Shown here: positions 27,469 to 35,187 of the stretch, piece after piece
Layout: each line of letters opens with the position of its first letter
Position numbering within the stretch: position 1 is the stretch's first letter
NCBI RefSeq assembly: GCF_002005565.1
Contig: NZ_BDJC01000021.1
Location: forward strand, 42,402 to 106,401
Direction of reading: 5' to 3'
From: Streptomyces sp. JHA26
Lineage (GTDB): Bacteria > Actinomycetota > Actinomycetes > Streptomycetales > Streptomycetaceae
Length of the DNA: 64,000 nt
The notes under the pieces: generated by a model
The model's input: only the letters and a program-made list of their open reading frames with translations
What the model was told of the DNA's origin: nothing
The model's database searches: none
Translations under genes and position numbers: made by a program

Positions 27469-27957
27469 ATGGGAGAGCAGCACCACGTGAAGTTCCCGCA
27501 AGAGGTCATCGACGAGTACGCAGCTCTCGGAGTCGACCTGCAGGCACTGTTCTCCGCGGGCCACCTGGGCACGCGCATGGGCGTGCAGATCCTGGAGGCC
27601 TCGGCCGAGCGGGTCGTCGGGACGATGCCGGTGGAGGGCAACACCCAGCCCTACGGGCTGCTGCACGGCGGCGCCTCCGCCGTGCTGGCCGAGACGCTGG
27701 GATCGGTGGGGTCGATGCTGCACGGCGGCGCCTCCAAGATCGCCGTCGGCGTCGACCTCAACTGCACCCACCACCGCGGCGCGCGTTCCGGACTGGTCAC
27801 CGGGGTGGCCACGCCGGTGCACCGGGGGCGGTCCACGGCGACGTACGAGGTCGTCATCACCGACGAGGCGGACCGGCGGGTGTGCACCGCGCGGCTGACC
27901 TGCCTGCTGCGCGACGTGACCCCGAAGGACGCGGAGGGCGTGGGCGGCGCGGGCTGA
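27469..27957 (+). CDS. Hotdog-fold thioesterase (PaaI family)
   Basis: A 162-residue acyl-CoA thioesterase of the PaaI/YbgC-like hotdog fold. The conserved strand and active-site loop YGLLHGGASAVLAETLGSVG (residues about 62-81) carries the HGG and the acidic residue used in catalysis; VGVDLNCTHHRGARSG is the second conserved element. It hydrolyses small or aromatic acyl-CoA esters. ATG 27469 has a CGGAG site 11 nt upstream. It follows the molybdoenzyme by 98 bp but is separated by hairpins, so linkage is loose. Confidence 0.92.
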   Translation: MGEQHHVKFPQEVIDEYAALGVDLQALFSAGHLGTRMGVQILEASAERVVGTMPVEGNTQPYGLLHGGASAVLAETLGSVGSMLHGGASKIAVGVDLNCTHHRGARSGLVTGVATPVHRGRSTATYEVVITDEADRRVCTARLTCLLRDVTPKDAEGVGGAG

Positions 27958-27963
27958 TCCCGC

Positions 27964-28009
27964 GGGCGGTGCGGTGCGAGGGGCATGACGGCCCCGCACC
28001 GCACCGCCC
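27964..28009 (+). terminator. Strong terminator after the thioesterase gene
   Basis: GGGCGGTGCGGTGC pairs with GCACCGCACCGCCC (14 bp), enclosing a further GGGGC/GCCCC stem around a 6-nt loop. Confidence 0.88.
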
Positions 28010-28821
28010 CCTCCGGGCCGGCGGGTCTCCCGGCGTGCGAGGGCAGGGGCGGGGCGGCTCCCGGGCGGGGCGGGGGTGTCCGACCGTCCGCGGCGGCCGT
28101 GCGCAGGACGGTCCGGCGACCGGCACCGTCGCGGTGGTCCGGCCGGGTCACCTTGATCCACTTCTTCGAAACCGCAGGCCACAGCCCCCGAATCATAAAT
28201 CCGGAACCTGGGATTCATGATCGGGTTTACCGGAACTCCGTATTCCGGTGGCCATTACACGAATAAATCGGCCTCGCGCGACCCTCTCCGCCGCCCCCAC
28301 CCCACACCCCTCTTTCCGGACAAAAGAAGTCCCGCCGCCGGATCCACCACAAGATCGTCGCGCTCCCGCACGAGGCGGATTACCGGAAAGCGACGGGTGC
28401 GCCGAACCTCTTTCCCGAATGTAACTCTACGTAATACGCACGCAATGTCGACGCGCGGCTCCCCCTTGCGACACACGGGACAGGCCCCCCTCCCCGGGCC
28501 CCGCCCGTCGCCCTCGGCAACAAAGTCAGGTCATCACCAAAGCCCCCGATACACCTGAACACACCATGCCGGGTCCTGCGGTTTCTCATCATCCGGACAG
28601 GGCAAAACGGCGAGAATTCCGCCCTTCCCCCCACTCGGTACCGCTCTGCAATACGTCGTGTCATAACAAGAGAGTCACAGCCTTGGCCAGACCCTCCTCC
28701 ACGTTCCCTGCACACGCTTAGAGTCACGGCCAGTCACCGCGCCGCCCGATTCTCATTTCGGCCCAGCGCTCGACTCGGCCGTTTCCACCCGGAAGCGACC
28801 GTCAGGGGAAAGGACTGGATC
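28010..28821. other. Long AT-richer leader/intergenic region upstream of the liv operon
   Basis: No gene is supported in these 812 bp; the 113-aa frame at 28217 has no ribosome site. Base composition drops compared with the flanks, especially at 28180-28260 and 28550-28720. Visible structures are an imperfect 11-bp hairpin (ATCATAAATCC with GGATTCATGAT, 28193-28220) and ACCGGAA/TTCCGGT (28229-28249). A TAGAGT at 28719-28724 could be the -10 box of the liv promoter, giving a leader of about 90 nt, but no good -35 box accompanies it. Confidence 0.55.
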
Positions 28822-30057
28822 GTGCGTCAACGTTCGCTCATCGCCCTCACCGCGGCACTCGCGGCGGGATCGCTCACGCTCACCGCATGCGGCTCGCGCG
28901 ACGACGACAGCAGCAACGGCAGTGGCGGCGGCGACAAGACCACTGTCGTGATCGGCATCGACGCTCCGCTGACCGGCGACCTCTCGGCCCTCGGCCTCGG
29001 CATGCGCAACTCCGCCGAGCTGGCGGTGAAGACGGCCAACAAGAAGGAGTACGTCAAGGGCGTCGAGTTCGAGCTCGAGGCCCTCGACGACCAGGCCCAG
29101 CCCTCCGTCGGTCAGCAGAACGCCCAGAAGTTCATCAGCGACAAGGACGTCCTGGGCGTCGTCGGCCCGCTGAACTCCAGCGTCTCCCAGCAGATGCAGA
29201 AGCCGTTCAACGACGCCGGCCTGGTCCAGGTGTCCCCGGCCAACACCGGTACCGAACTGACCCAGGGCGACGGCTGGAAGACCGGCAACTCCGTCCGCCA
29301 GTTCAAGACCTTCTTCCGCACCGCCACCACCGACGAGGTCCAGGGCGCCTTCGCCGCCGACTACCTCTACAACAAGGCCGGCAAGAAGAAGGTCTACCTG
29401 ATCGACGACCAGAAGACCTACGGCGCCGGCCTCGCCGCCTCCTTCAAGACGAACTTCACCAAGCTCGGCGGCAAGATCGTCGGCACCGACCACATCAACC
29501 CCGAGGACCGCGACTTCAACGCCGTCGTCGCCAAGATCAGGAAGACCGGCGCCGAAGCCCTCTACTACGGCGGCGAGTACCCCGCCGCCGCCCCCCTGAG
29601 CCAGCAGCTCAAGGACAGCGGCCAGAACATCCCGCTCATGGGCGGCGACGGCATCTACTCTGCCGAGTTCCCGAAGCTGAACAAGAAGGCCGAGAACGAC
29701 CTCGCCACCTCCGTCGGCAAGCCCGTCGAGCAGCTCCCCTCCGCCAAGGAGTTCATCGAGAACTACAAGGCCGAGGGCTTCGAGGACGCGTACGAGGCCT
29801 ACGGCGGCCTCACCTACGACGCCACCTGGTCCATCATCGAGGCCGTCAAGCTCTCGGTCGACGGCAACGACGGCAAGCTCCCCTCCGACGCCCGCAAGGA
29901 CGTCCTGGACGCCATGAGCAAGGTCAAGTTCGACGGCGTCACCGGCACCATCTCCTTCGACGAGTTCGGTGACACCACGAACACCCTGATGACCGCGTAC
30001 AAGGTCAAGGGCAGCGCATGGGCGCCCGAGTACAGCGCCTCCCCCAAGTTGGACTGA
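28822..30057 (+). CDS. livK: Branched-chain amino acid ABC transporter, substrate-binding lipoprotein
   Basis: A 411-residue periplasmic-type binding protein of the Leu/Ile/Val family (Peripla_BP_6). The lipoprotein signal is RSLIALTAALAAGSLTLTAC with the lipobox Cys at residue 23. A Ser/Gly linker leads to VVIGIDAPLTGDLSALG, then DVLGVVGPLNSSVSQQM and YLIDDQKTYGAGLA. It hands branched-chain amino acids to LivH/LivM. GTG 28822 has AAGGAC 7 nt upstream. A strong hairpin follows the gene, as expected where the binding protein must outnumber the membrane complex. Confidence 0.95.
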   Translation: MRQRSLIALTAALAAGSLTLTACGSRDDDSSNGSGGGDKTTVVIGIDAPLTGDLSALGLGMRNSAELAVKTANKKEYVKGVEFELEALDDQAQPSVGQQNAQKFISDKDVLGVVGPLNSSVSQQMQKPFNDAGLVQVSPANTGTELTQGDGWKTGNSVRQFKTFFRTATTDEVQGAFAADYLYNKAGKKKVYLIDDQKTYGAGLAASFKTNFTKLGGKIVGTDHINPEDRDFNAVVAKIRKTGAEALYYGGEYPAAAPLSQQLKDSGQNIPLMGGDGIYSAEFPKLNKKAENDLATSVGKPVEQLPSAKEFIENYKAEGFEDAYEAYGGLTYDATWSIIEAVKLSVDGNDGKLPSDARKDVLDAMSKVKFDGVTGTISFDEFGDTTNTLMTAYKVKGSAWAPEYSASPKLD

Positions 30058-30100
30058 GCAAGGGGACGCACGACAGGACACCCCTCACACATTGATCCAG

Positions 30101-30136
30101 GCCGCGCGGGAGCGCCCACCAGCGCTCCCGCGCGGC
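30101..30136 (+). terminator. Perfect 15-bp hairpin between livK and livH (attenuator or mRNA-stabilising)
   Basis: Arms 30101-30115 and 30122-30136 are exact reverse complements around CCACCA. The hairpin begins 44 nt after the livK stop, and livH follows with its own ribosome site. Partial termination or 3' end protection of livK mRNA would lower expression of the downstream genes. Confidence 0.8.
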
Positions 30137-30169
30137 GCCGTATCCGAACCACTCCACGGAGGCCCTGCG

Positions 30170-31099
30170 GTGCACGAACTGCCGCAACAGCTGGCCAATG
30201 GACTCATCCTCGGCGCGATGTACGGACTCATCGCGATCGGCTACACGATGGTCTACGGCATCGTCCAGCTCATCAACTTCGCCCACGGCGAGATCTTCAT
30301 GGTCGGGGGCTTCGGGGCCCTCACCGTCTTCCTCATACTCCCCGACGGTTTCGCCCTCGGCGCCGCCGTCCCCCTCATGATCCTCGGCGGTGTCGTCGTC
30401 TCGGTCGCCTTCGCCACCGCGGCGGAACGCTTCGCCTACCGGCCCCTGCGCGGCGCACCGCGACTGGCACCCCTGATCACCGCCATCGGCCTGTCCATCG
30501 TCCTCCAGCAGATCGTGTGGATGTGGTACCCCGAGGCGAAGAAGGACCGTTCCTTCCCGCAGTTCCAGGGCGAGCCCATCGACCTCTTCGGCGCCACCAT
30601 CCAGCGCGGTGACCTGTTCGTCCTCATCGCCGCCCCCCTGTGCATGGTCGCCCTCGGCCTCTTCGTCTCCAAGACCCGCTCCGGCCGCGGCATGCAGGCC
30701 ACCGCCCAGGACCCCGACACGGCCAAACTCATGGGCGTCAACACCGACCGCATCATCGTCATGGCCTTCGCCATCGGTGCCGCCTTCGCCGCGATCGCCG
30801 CCGTCGCCTACGGCCTGAAGAACGGTCAGGTCGGCTTCCGGATGGGCTTCCTGATGGGCCTCAAGGCCTTCACCGCCGCCGTGCTCGGCGGCATCGGCAA
30901 CATCTACGGCGCCATGCTCGGCGGCATCGTCCTCGGCGTCGCCGAGGCCCTCGCCACCGGCTACATCGCCAACGTCCCCGGCATGGACCTCTTCGGCGGC
31001 GGCGCATGGAAGGACGTGTGGGCGTTCGCCCTGCTCATCCTCGTCCTGCTCTTCAGGCCACAGGGCCTGCTCGGCGAACGCGTCGCGGATCGGGCGTGA
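30170..31099 (+). CDS. livH: Branched-chain amino acid ABC transporter permease LivH
   Basis: A 309-residue inner-membrane permease with about eight helices. The start PQQLANGLILGAMYGLIAIG and YTMVYGIVQLINFAHGEIFM are family hallmarks; the cytoplasmic EAA-like loop is in AAVLGGIGNIYGAMLGGIVL. GTG 30170 has GGAGG 7 nt upstream. The gene is followed after 5 bp by livM. Confidence 0.95.
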   Translation: MHELPQQLANGLILGAMYGLIAIGYTMVYGIVQLINFAHGEIFMVGGFGALTVFLILPDGFALGAAVPLMILGGVVVSVAFATAAERFAYRPLRGAPRLAPLITAIGLSIVLQQIVWMWYPEAKKDRSFPQFQGEPIDLFGATIQRGDLFVLIAAPLCMVALGLFVSKTRSGRGMQATAQDPDTAKLMGVNTDRIIVMAFAIGAAFAAIAAVAYGLKNGQVGFRMGFLMGLKAFTAAVLGGIGNIYGAMLGGIVLGVAEALATGYIANVPGMDLFGGGAWKDVWAFALLILVLLFRPQGLLGERVADRA

Positions 31100-31104
31100 T
31101 ACCC

Positions 31105-32928
31105 ATGACCACCAAAACTCCCACCGACAAGACCACGGACACCACCAAGGTGACCACCGCCACTCCGATCGTCCCGCTGCCCGCCGCCGCGGCCCGCGCG
31201 ACCACCCTCGCCGGCTCGGCCCTCGCCCTCGCCGGCACCTTCCTCGCCTGGACCTGGACCGACGAGTTCCCCGGCGACCTGACCGTCACCGGCTACCCCG
31301 GCGGCCTGCAGGTCCTCACCCTCGTCGGATCCGCCCTGACCCTGCTGTTCGTCCTCTCCGGATACGGCATCCGCGGCCTGGGCTGGCTCACCCCCGGCGG
31401 CACCAACAGCCCCGTCCTGCTGAGCGCCCTCGGCGTCCTCGGCACCACCGGGTACGCCCTGGGCGCCATCAGCCAGGAACTCGGCGGTCTCGTCAACCTC
31501 GAACCCGGCGCATGGGTCTCCGGCGGCGGAGCCCTCGTCGCCGTCGTTGGCGCCCTCGGCCTCCCGGCCGACCAGCCCTACGACGAGGACGAACCGACCC
31601 CGGGCCTCTGGGGCCGGATCCGCCACGCCCTCACCGCCCCCGAACCCCGCCGCGCCGGGAACCTCCCCTCCTGGGCCGAGATCCTGATCATCGCCGCCGG
31701 CTTCGGCGTCGGCCTGTACGTCTTCGCGTACGGCATCGGCACCGAGTACTCCGAACTCTTCATCGGCTTCCTCGTCATCGCCGCGTTCGGATTCACCGCC
31801 GTCACCCGCGCAGGACTCCTCAAGCAGCTCTCGGACCTCACCGCCAAGCACCGCAACGTCACCCTCGCGGCCGCCTTCGCCACGGCGATCTGCTTCCCCT
31901 TCACCCAGAGCAACGAACAGTTCGCCCTCATCGGCGCGAACATCCTGATCTTCGCCACCGTCGCCCTGGGCCTCAACGTCGTGGTCGGCCTCGCCGGCCT
32001 CCTCGACCTCGGCTACGTCGCCTTCCTCGGCGTCGGCGCCTACGCCGCCGCCCTGGTCTCCGGCTCCCCGCAGTCGAGCATCGGCGTGCACTTCCCGTTC
32101 TGGGCGGCCGTCCTCACCGGCGCCCTCGCCTCGCTGGTCTTCGGCGTGGTGATCGGCGCCCCGACCCTGCGCCTGCGCGGCGACTACCTCGCCATCGTGA
32201 CGCTCGGCTTCGGTGAGATCTTCCGCATCACCATGAACAACCTGAACGGCAACAGCGGACCCGACGTCACCAACGGCTCCAACGGCATCCCGAACATCCC
32301 CGACCTGGAGATCCTCGGGTTCAACCTCGGAGTGCCGCACGACGTCCTCGGCCACGAGCTCACCCGCTCCGGCAACTACTACCTGCTGATGCTGCTGTTC
32401 ACGGCCGTCGTCGTCATGGTCTTCCGCCGCTCCGCGGAATCCCGCATCGGACGCGCCTGGGTCGCCATCCGCGAGGACGAGACCGCCGCCACCGCCATGG
32501 GCATCAACGGCTTCCGCCTCAAGCTCCTCGCCTTCGCCCTCGGCGCCTGCCTGGCCGGCCTCGCCGGCACCGTGCAGTCCCACGTCTCCTACAGCGTCAC
32601 CCCCGAGCAGTACCAGTTCGCCGGCTCCGTGCCGCCCAACTCGGCCTTCCTGCTCGCCGCCGTCATCCTCGGCGGCATGGGCACCATCAGCGGCCCGCTC
32701 ATCGGCGCCGCACTGCTCTACCTCATCCCGGCCAAACTCCAGTTCATGGCGGAATACCAGCTGCTCCTCTTCGGTGCCGCCCTCATGCTCCTCATGCGCT
32801 TCCGCCCCGAAGGACTGGTCGCCGACCGCAGGAAGCAGCTCGAGTTCCACGACACCGGACAGCTCGACGTACCGGACGACAAGCCGCTCCCCGACGGCGC
32901 GACCGGCGTCGCGAAGGCAGGGGCGTGA
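31105..32928 (+). CDS. livM: Branched-chain amino acid ABC transporter permease LivM with long N-terminal extension
   Basis: A 607-residue permease. The LivM core starts near residue 250 and includes ALGLNVVVGLAGLLDLGYVA, LRGDYLAIVTLGFGEIFRI, RIGRAWVAIREDETAATAMG and AAVILGGMGTISGPLIGAAL. The preceding 250 residues add a hydrophilic Thr-rich start and about six extra membrane helices; standard LivM proteins are 300-420 residues. ATG 31105 lies 5 bp after the livH stop. It partners LivH in the membrane channel. The role of the extension is unknown. Confidence 0.93.
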   Translation: MTTKTPTDKTTDTTKVTTATPIVPLPAAAARATTLAGSALALAGTFLAWTWTDEFPGDLTVTGYPGGLQVLTLVGSALTLLFVLSGYGIRGLGWLTPGGTNSPVLLSALGVLGTTGYALGAISQELGGLVNLEPGAWVSGGGALVAVVGALGLPADQPYDEDEPTPGLWGRIRHALTAPEPRRAGNLPSWAEILIIAAGFGVGLYVFAYGIGTEYSELFIGFLVIAAFGFTAVTRAGLLKQLSDLTAKHRNVTLAAAFATAICFPFTQSNEQFALIGANILIFATVALGLNVVVGLAGLLDLGYVAFLGVGAYAAALVSGSPQSSIGVHFPFWAAVLTGALASLVFGVVIGAPTLRLRGDYLAIVTLGFGEIFRITMNNLNGNSGPDVTNGSNGIPNIPDLEILGFNLGVPHDVLGHELTRSGNYYLLMLLFTAVVVMVFRRSAESRIGRAWVAIREDETAATAMGINGFRLKLLAFALGACLAGLAGTVQSHVSYSVTPEQYQFAGSVPPNSAFLLAAVILGGMGTISGPLIGAALLYLIPAKLQFMAEYQLLLFGAALMLLMRFRPEGLVADRRKQLEFHDTGQLDVPDDKPLPDGATGVAKAGA

Positions 32929-33797
32929 CCACCATGACCACCACCACCGCACCCACCGCCACCACGGTCCTCGACGCCAGCGGCGTCACCATGCGCTTCG
33001 GCGGCCTCACCGCCGTCCGCTCCGTCGACCTCACCGTCAACAGCGGCGAGATCGTCGGCCTCATCGGACCCAACGGCGCCGGCAAGACCACCTTCTTCAA
33101 CTGCCTCACCGGCCTGTACGTCCCCACCGAGGGCAAGGTCGAGTACAAGGGCACCGTCCTGCCGCCCAAACCGCACCTGGTCACCCAGGCCGGCATCGCC
33201 CGCACCTTCCAGAACATCCGGCTCTTCGCCAACATGACCGTCCTGGAGAACGTGCTCGTCGGACGGCACACCCGCACCAAGGAAGGCCTCTGGTCGGCCC
33301 TGCTGCGCCTGCCCGGCTTCAAGAGGGCCGAAGAGGCGTCCCGCGAACGCGCCATGGAACTCCTGGAGTTCACCGGACTCGCCGCCAAGGCCGACCACCT
33401 CGCCCGCAACCTGCCCTACGGCGAACAGCGCAAGCTCGAGATCGCCCGGGCCCTCGCCAGCGAACCCGGCCTGCTCCTCCTCGACGAGCCCACCGCGGGC
33501 ATGAACCCCCAGGAGACCCGCGCCGCCGAAGAACTCATCTTCGCCATCCGGGACAAGGGCATCGCCATCCTCGTCATCGAGCACGACATCCGCTTCATCA
33601 TGAACCTCTGCGACCGGGTCGCCGTGCTCGTCCAGGGCGAGAAGATCGTCGAAGGACCCGCCGAAGTCGTCCAGGCCGACGAACGCGTCATCGCCGCCTA
33701 CCTCGGCACCCCCTTCGAAGGCGCACCCGGCCAGGACGAGGCCGCCGAGGTCGAGGCCGCCGAAGCGCACAGCACCACAGAAGGGGACGACAAGTGA
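32925..33797 (+). CDS. livG: Branched-chain amino acid ABC transporter ATP-binding protein LivG
   Basis: A 290-residue ABC ATPase. Walker A is GLIGPNGAGKTTFFN, the signature is NLPYGEQRKLEIARAL, Walker B is LLLLDEPTAGMNP, and the H-loop is VIEHDIRFIM. GTG 32925 overlaps the livM stop by 4 nt; an ATG three codons on (32934) is an alternative. An acidic C-terminal tail of about 25 residues extends beyond the domain. Confidence 0.95.
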   Translation: MTTMTTTTAPTATTVLDASGVTMRFGGLTAVRSVDLTVNSGEIVGLIGPNGAGKTTFFNCLTGLYVPTEGKVEYKGTVLPPKPHLVTQAGIARTFQNIRLFANMTVLENVLVGRHTRTKEGLWSALLRLPGFKRAEEASRERAMELLEFTGLAAKADHLARNLPYGEQRKLEIARALASEPGLLLLDEPTAGMNPQETRAAEELIFAIRDKGIAILVIEHDIRFIMNLCDRVAVLVQGEKIVEGPAEVVQADERVIAAYLGTPFEGAPGQDEAAEVEAAEAHSTTEGDDK

Positions 33798-34510
33798 CCG
33801 CACTGCTGGAGGTCGAGGACCTCAGGGTCGCCTACGGCAAGATCGAAGCCGTCAAGGGCATCTCGTTCACGGTCGACGCGGGCCAGGTCGTCACCCTCAT
33901 CGGCACCAACGGAGCCGGCAAGACCACCACCCTCAGGACACTGTCCGGACTGCTCCAGCCGGTCTCCGGCCACATCAGGTTCGACGGCCGGTCACTGCGG
34001 AAGATCCCCGCCCACAAGATCGTCTCGCTGGGGCTCGCCCACTCCCCCGAGGGACGGCACATCTTCCCCCGCATGACCATCGAGGACAACCTCCGCCTCG
34101 GCGCCTACCTCCGCAACGACAAGGAGGGCATCGAGAAGGACATCCAGCGCGCCTACGACCTCTTCCCCATCCTCGGGGAACGCCACAAACAGGCCGCGGG
34201 CACCCTCTCCGGCGGCGAGCAGCAGATGCTCGCCATGGGACGGGCACTGATGTCCCGGCCCAAACTGCTCATGCTCGACGAACCCTCCATGGGCCTCTCG
34301 CCGATCATGATGCAGAAGATCATGGCGACCATCGCCGAACTGAAGTCCCAGGGCACCACCATCCTGCTCATCGAACAGAACGCACAGGCCGCCCTGTCCC
34401 TCGCCGACCACGCCCACGTCATGGAGGTCGGCAAGATCGTCCTCTCCGGCACCGGACAGGACCTCCTCCACGACGAGTCGGTCCGCAAGGCCTACCTCGG
34501 CGAGGACTGA
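33794..34510 (+). CDS. livF: Branched-chain amino acid ABC transporter ATP-binding protein LivF
   Basis: A 238-residue ABC ATPase, the second subunit of the Liv ATPase pair. Walker A TLIGTNGAGKTTTLRT, Q-loop HSPEGRHIFPRMT, signature TLSGGEQQMLAMGRAL, Walker B LLMLDEPSMGLSP and LIEQNAQAAL are all intact. The GTG start overlaps the livG stop by 4 nt. A strong terminator follows 20 nt after the stop. Confidence 0.95.
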   Translation: MTALLEVEDLRVAYGKIEAVKGISFTVDAGQVVTLIGTNGAGKTTTLRTLSGLLQPVSGHIRFDGRSLRKIPAHKIVSLGLAHSPEGRHIFPRMTIEDNLRLGAYLRNDKEGIEKDIQRAYDLFPILGERHKQAAGTLSGGEQQMLAMGRALMSRPKLLMLDEPSMGLSPIMMQKIMATIAELKSQGTTILLIEQNAQAALSLADHAHVMEVGKIVLSGTGQDLLHDESVRKAYLGED

Positions 34511-34530
34511 ACCGACGGCACCCGGCACAC

Positions 34531-34563
34531 GAGGGCCGCCACCGCACCCCGGTGGCGGCCCTC
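34531..34563 (+). terminator. Terminator of the liv operon
   Basis: A perfect 14-bp stem (34531-34544 with 34550-34563) with a CACCC loop. Confidence 0.9.
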
Positions 34564-34629
34564 ACGCGTCGCCGGCCACGCGTTCTCGCACCGATGCCAC
34601 GTCGTCACCGGGCGCCGCGAGCGGTGGCA

Positions 34630-35187
34630 CTACGGCATGTGCCCTTCCTCCACCACCTCTTCGGCCTCCTCCAGCGCCTCGGAGGCCACTCGGCGCAGCT
34701 CCCCCTCGAGCGTCGAGACGGACTTCCGCAGGAAACCGACCACCTCGTCGGAGGAATCGGCCAACTGGGGGATCAGATAGCAGACCTCACGGAAATACTC
34801 GGCATCCGACCCGTCCGCGTGGCCCAGCAGCTCGGGCAGTGCCGCCAGGATCTCGCCCCTGCTGTAGTCCGCGACGTCGACGGACCCGCCCTCCAGCCCG
34901 GCGCGCGCGGACGCGTTGCGGGCGTTCAGGATCGACTCGAGGAGGCTCACGGCCTGCGGCGTCAACGGCGTACCCGTCCGGGCCAGGTGCGTCAGCGCGT
35001 CGACACAGGGCGCGGCGGCACTGTACAGATGCCCCTGGTTGGCGACCTCGCAGTACAGAAGCCGACCGGCGCGGGACCGCTCGTCGGGATCCTGCCCGAC
35101 CAGGCGCTCGAGATGCGCCGGAAGCTCGGCCGCCGGAACACTCAGCGTCTCCAGGGAATCCCAGTCCCAGGTCTGCGAGAAGATCAC
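34630..35187 (-). CDS. Candidate immunity protein for the RHS toxin
   Basis: A 185-residue, mostly helical acidic protein with no recognised domain; the pattern (GRLLYCEVANQGHLYSAAAP, then VDALTHLARTG, and ELRRVASEALEEAEEVVEEG) suggests HEAT/ARM-like repeats. Its GTG start overlaps the toxin stop by 4 nt (GTGA), so translation is coupled. Small genes placed directly after a polymorphic toxin are normally cognate immunity genes; that is the main argument for the role, not a sequence match. It has no signal peptide, consistent with neutralising a toxin in the cytoplasm. Confidence 0.7.
   Translation of the reverse strand: MIFSQTWDWDSLETLSVPAAELPAHLERLVGQDPDERSRAGRLLYCEVANQGHLYSAAAPCVDALTHLARTGTPLTPQAVSLLESILNARNASARAGLEGGSVDVADYSRGEILAALPELLGHADGSDAEYFREVCYLIPQLADSSDEVVGFLRKSVSTLEGELRRVASEALEEAEEVVEEGHMP

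Noticed and set aside
28421..28435. GTAAC and GTAAT upstream of the liv operon as a GlnR site
   Set aside because: The start-to-start spacing is 10 bp, not the 11 bp of GlnR half-boxes, and the second element is of the wrong type.
28217..28558. 113-aa frame in the liv leader region
   Set aside because: No ribosome site, no ordered codon bias, Arg/Ser/Pro-rich product; treated as noncoding.
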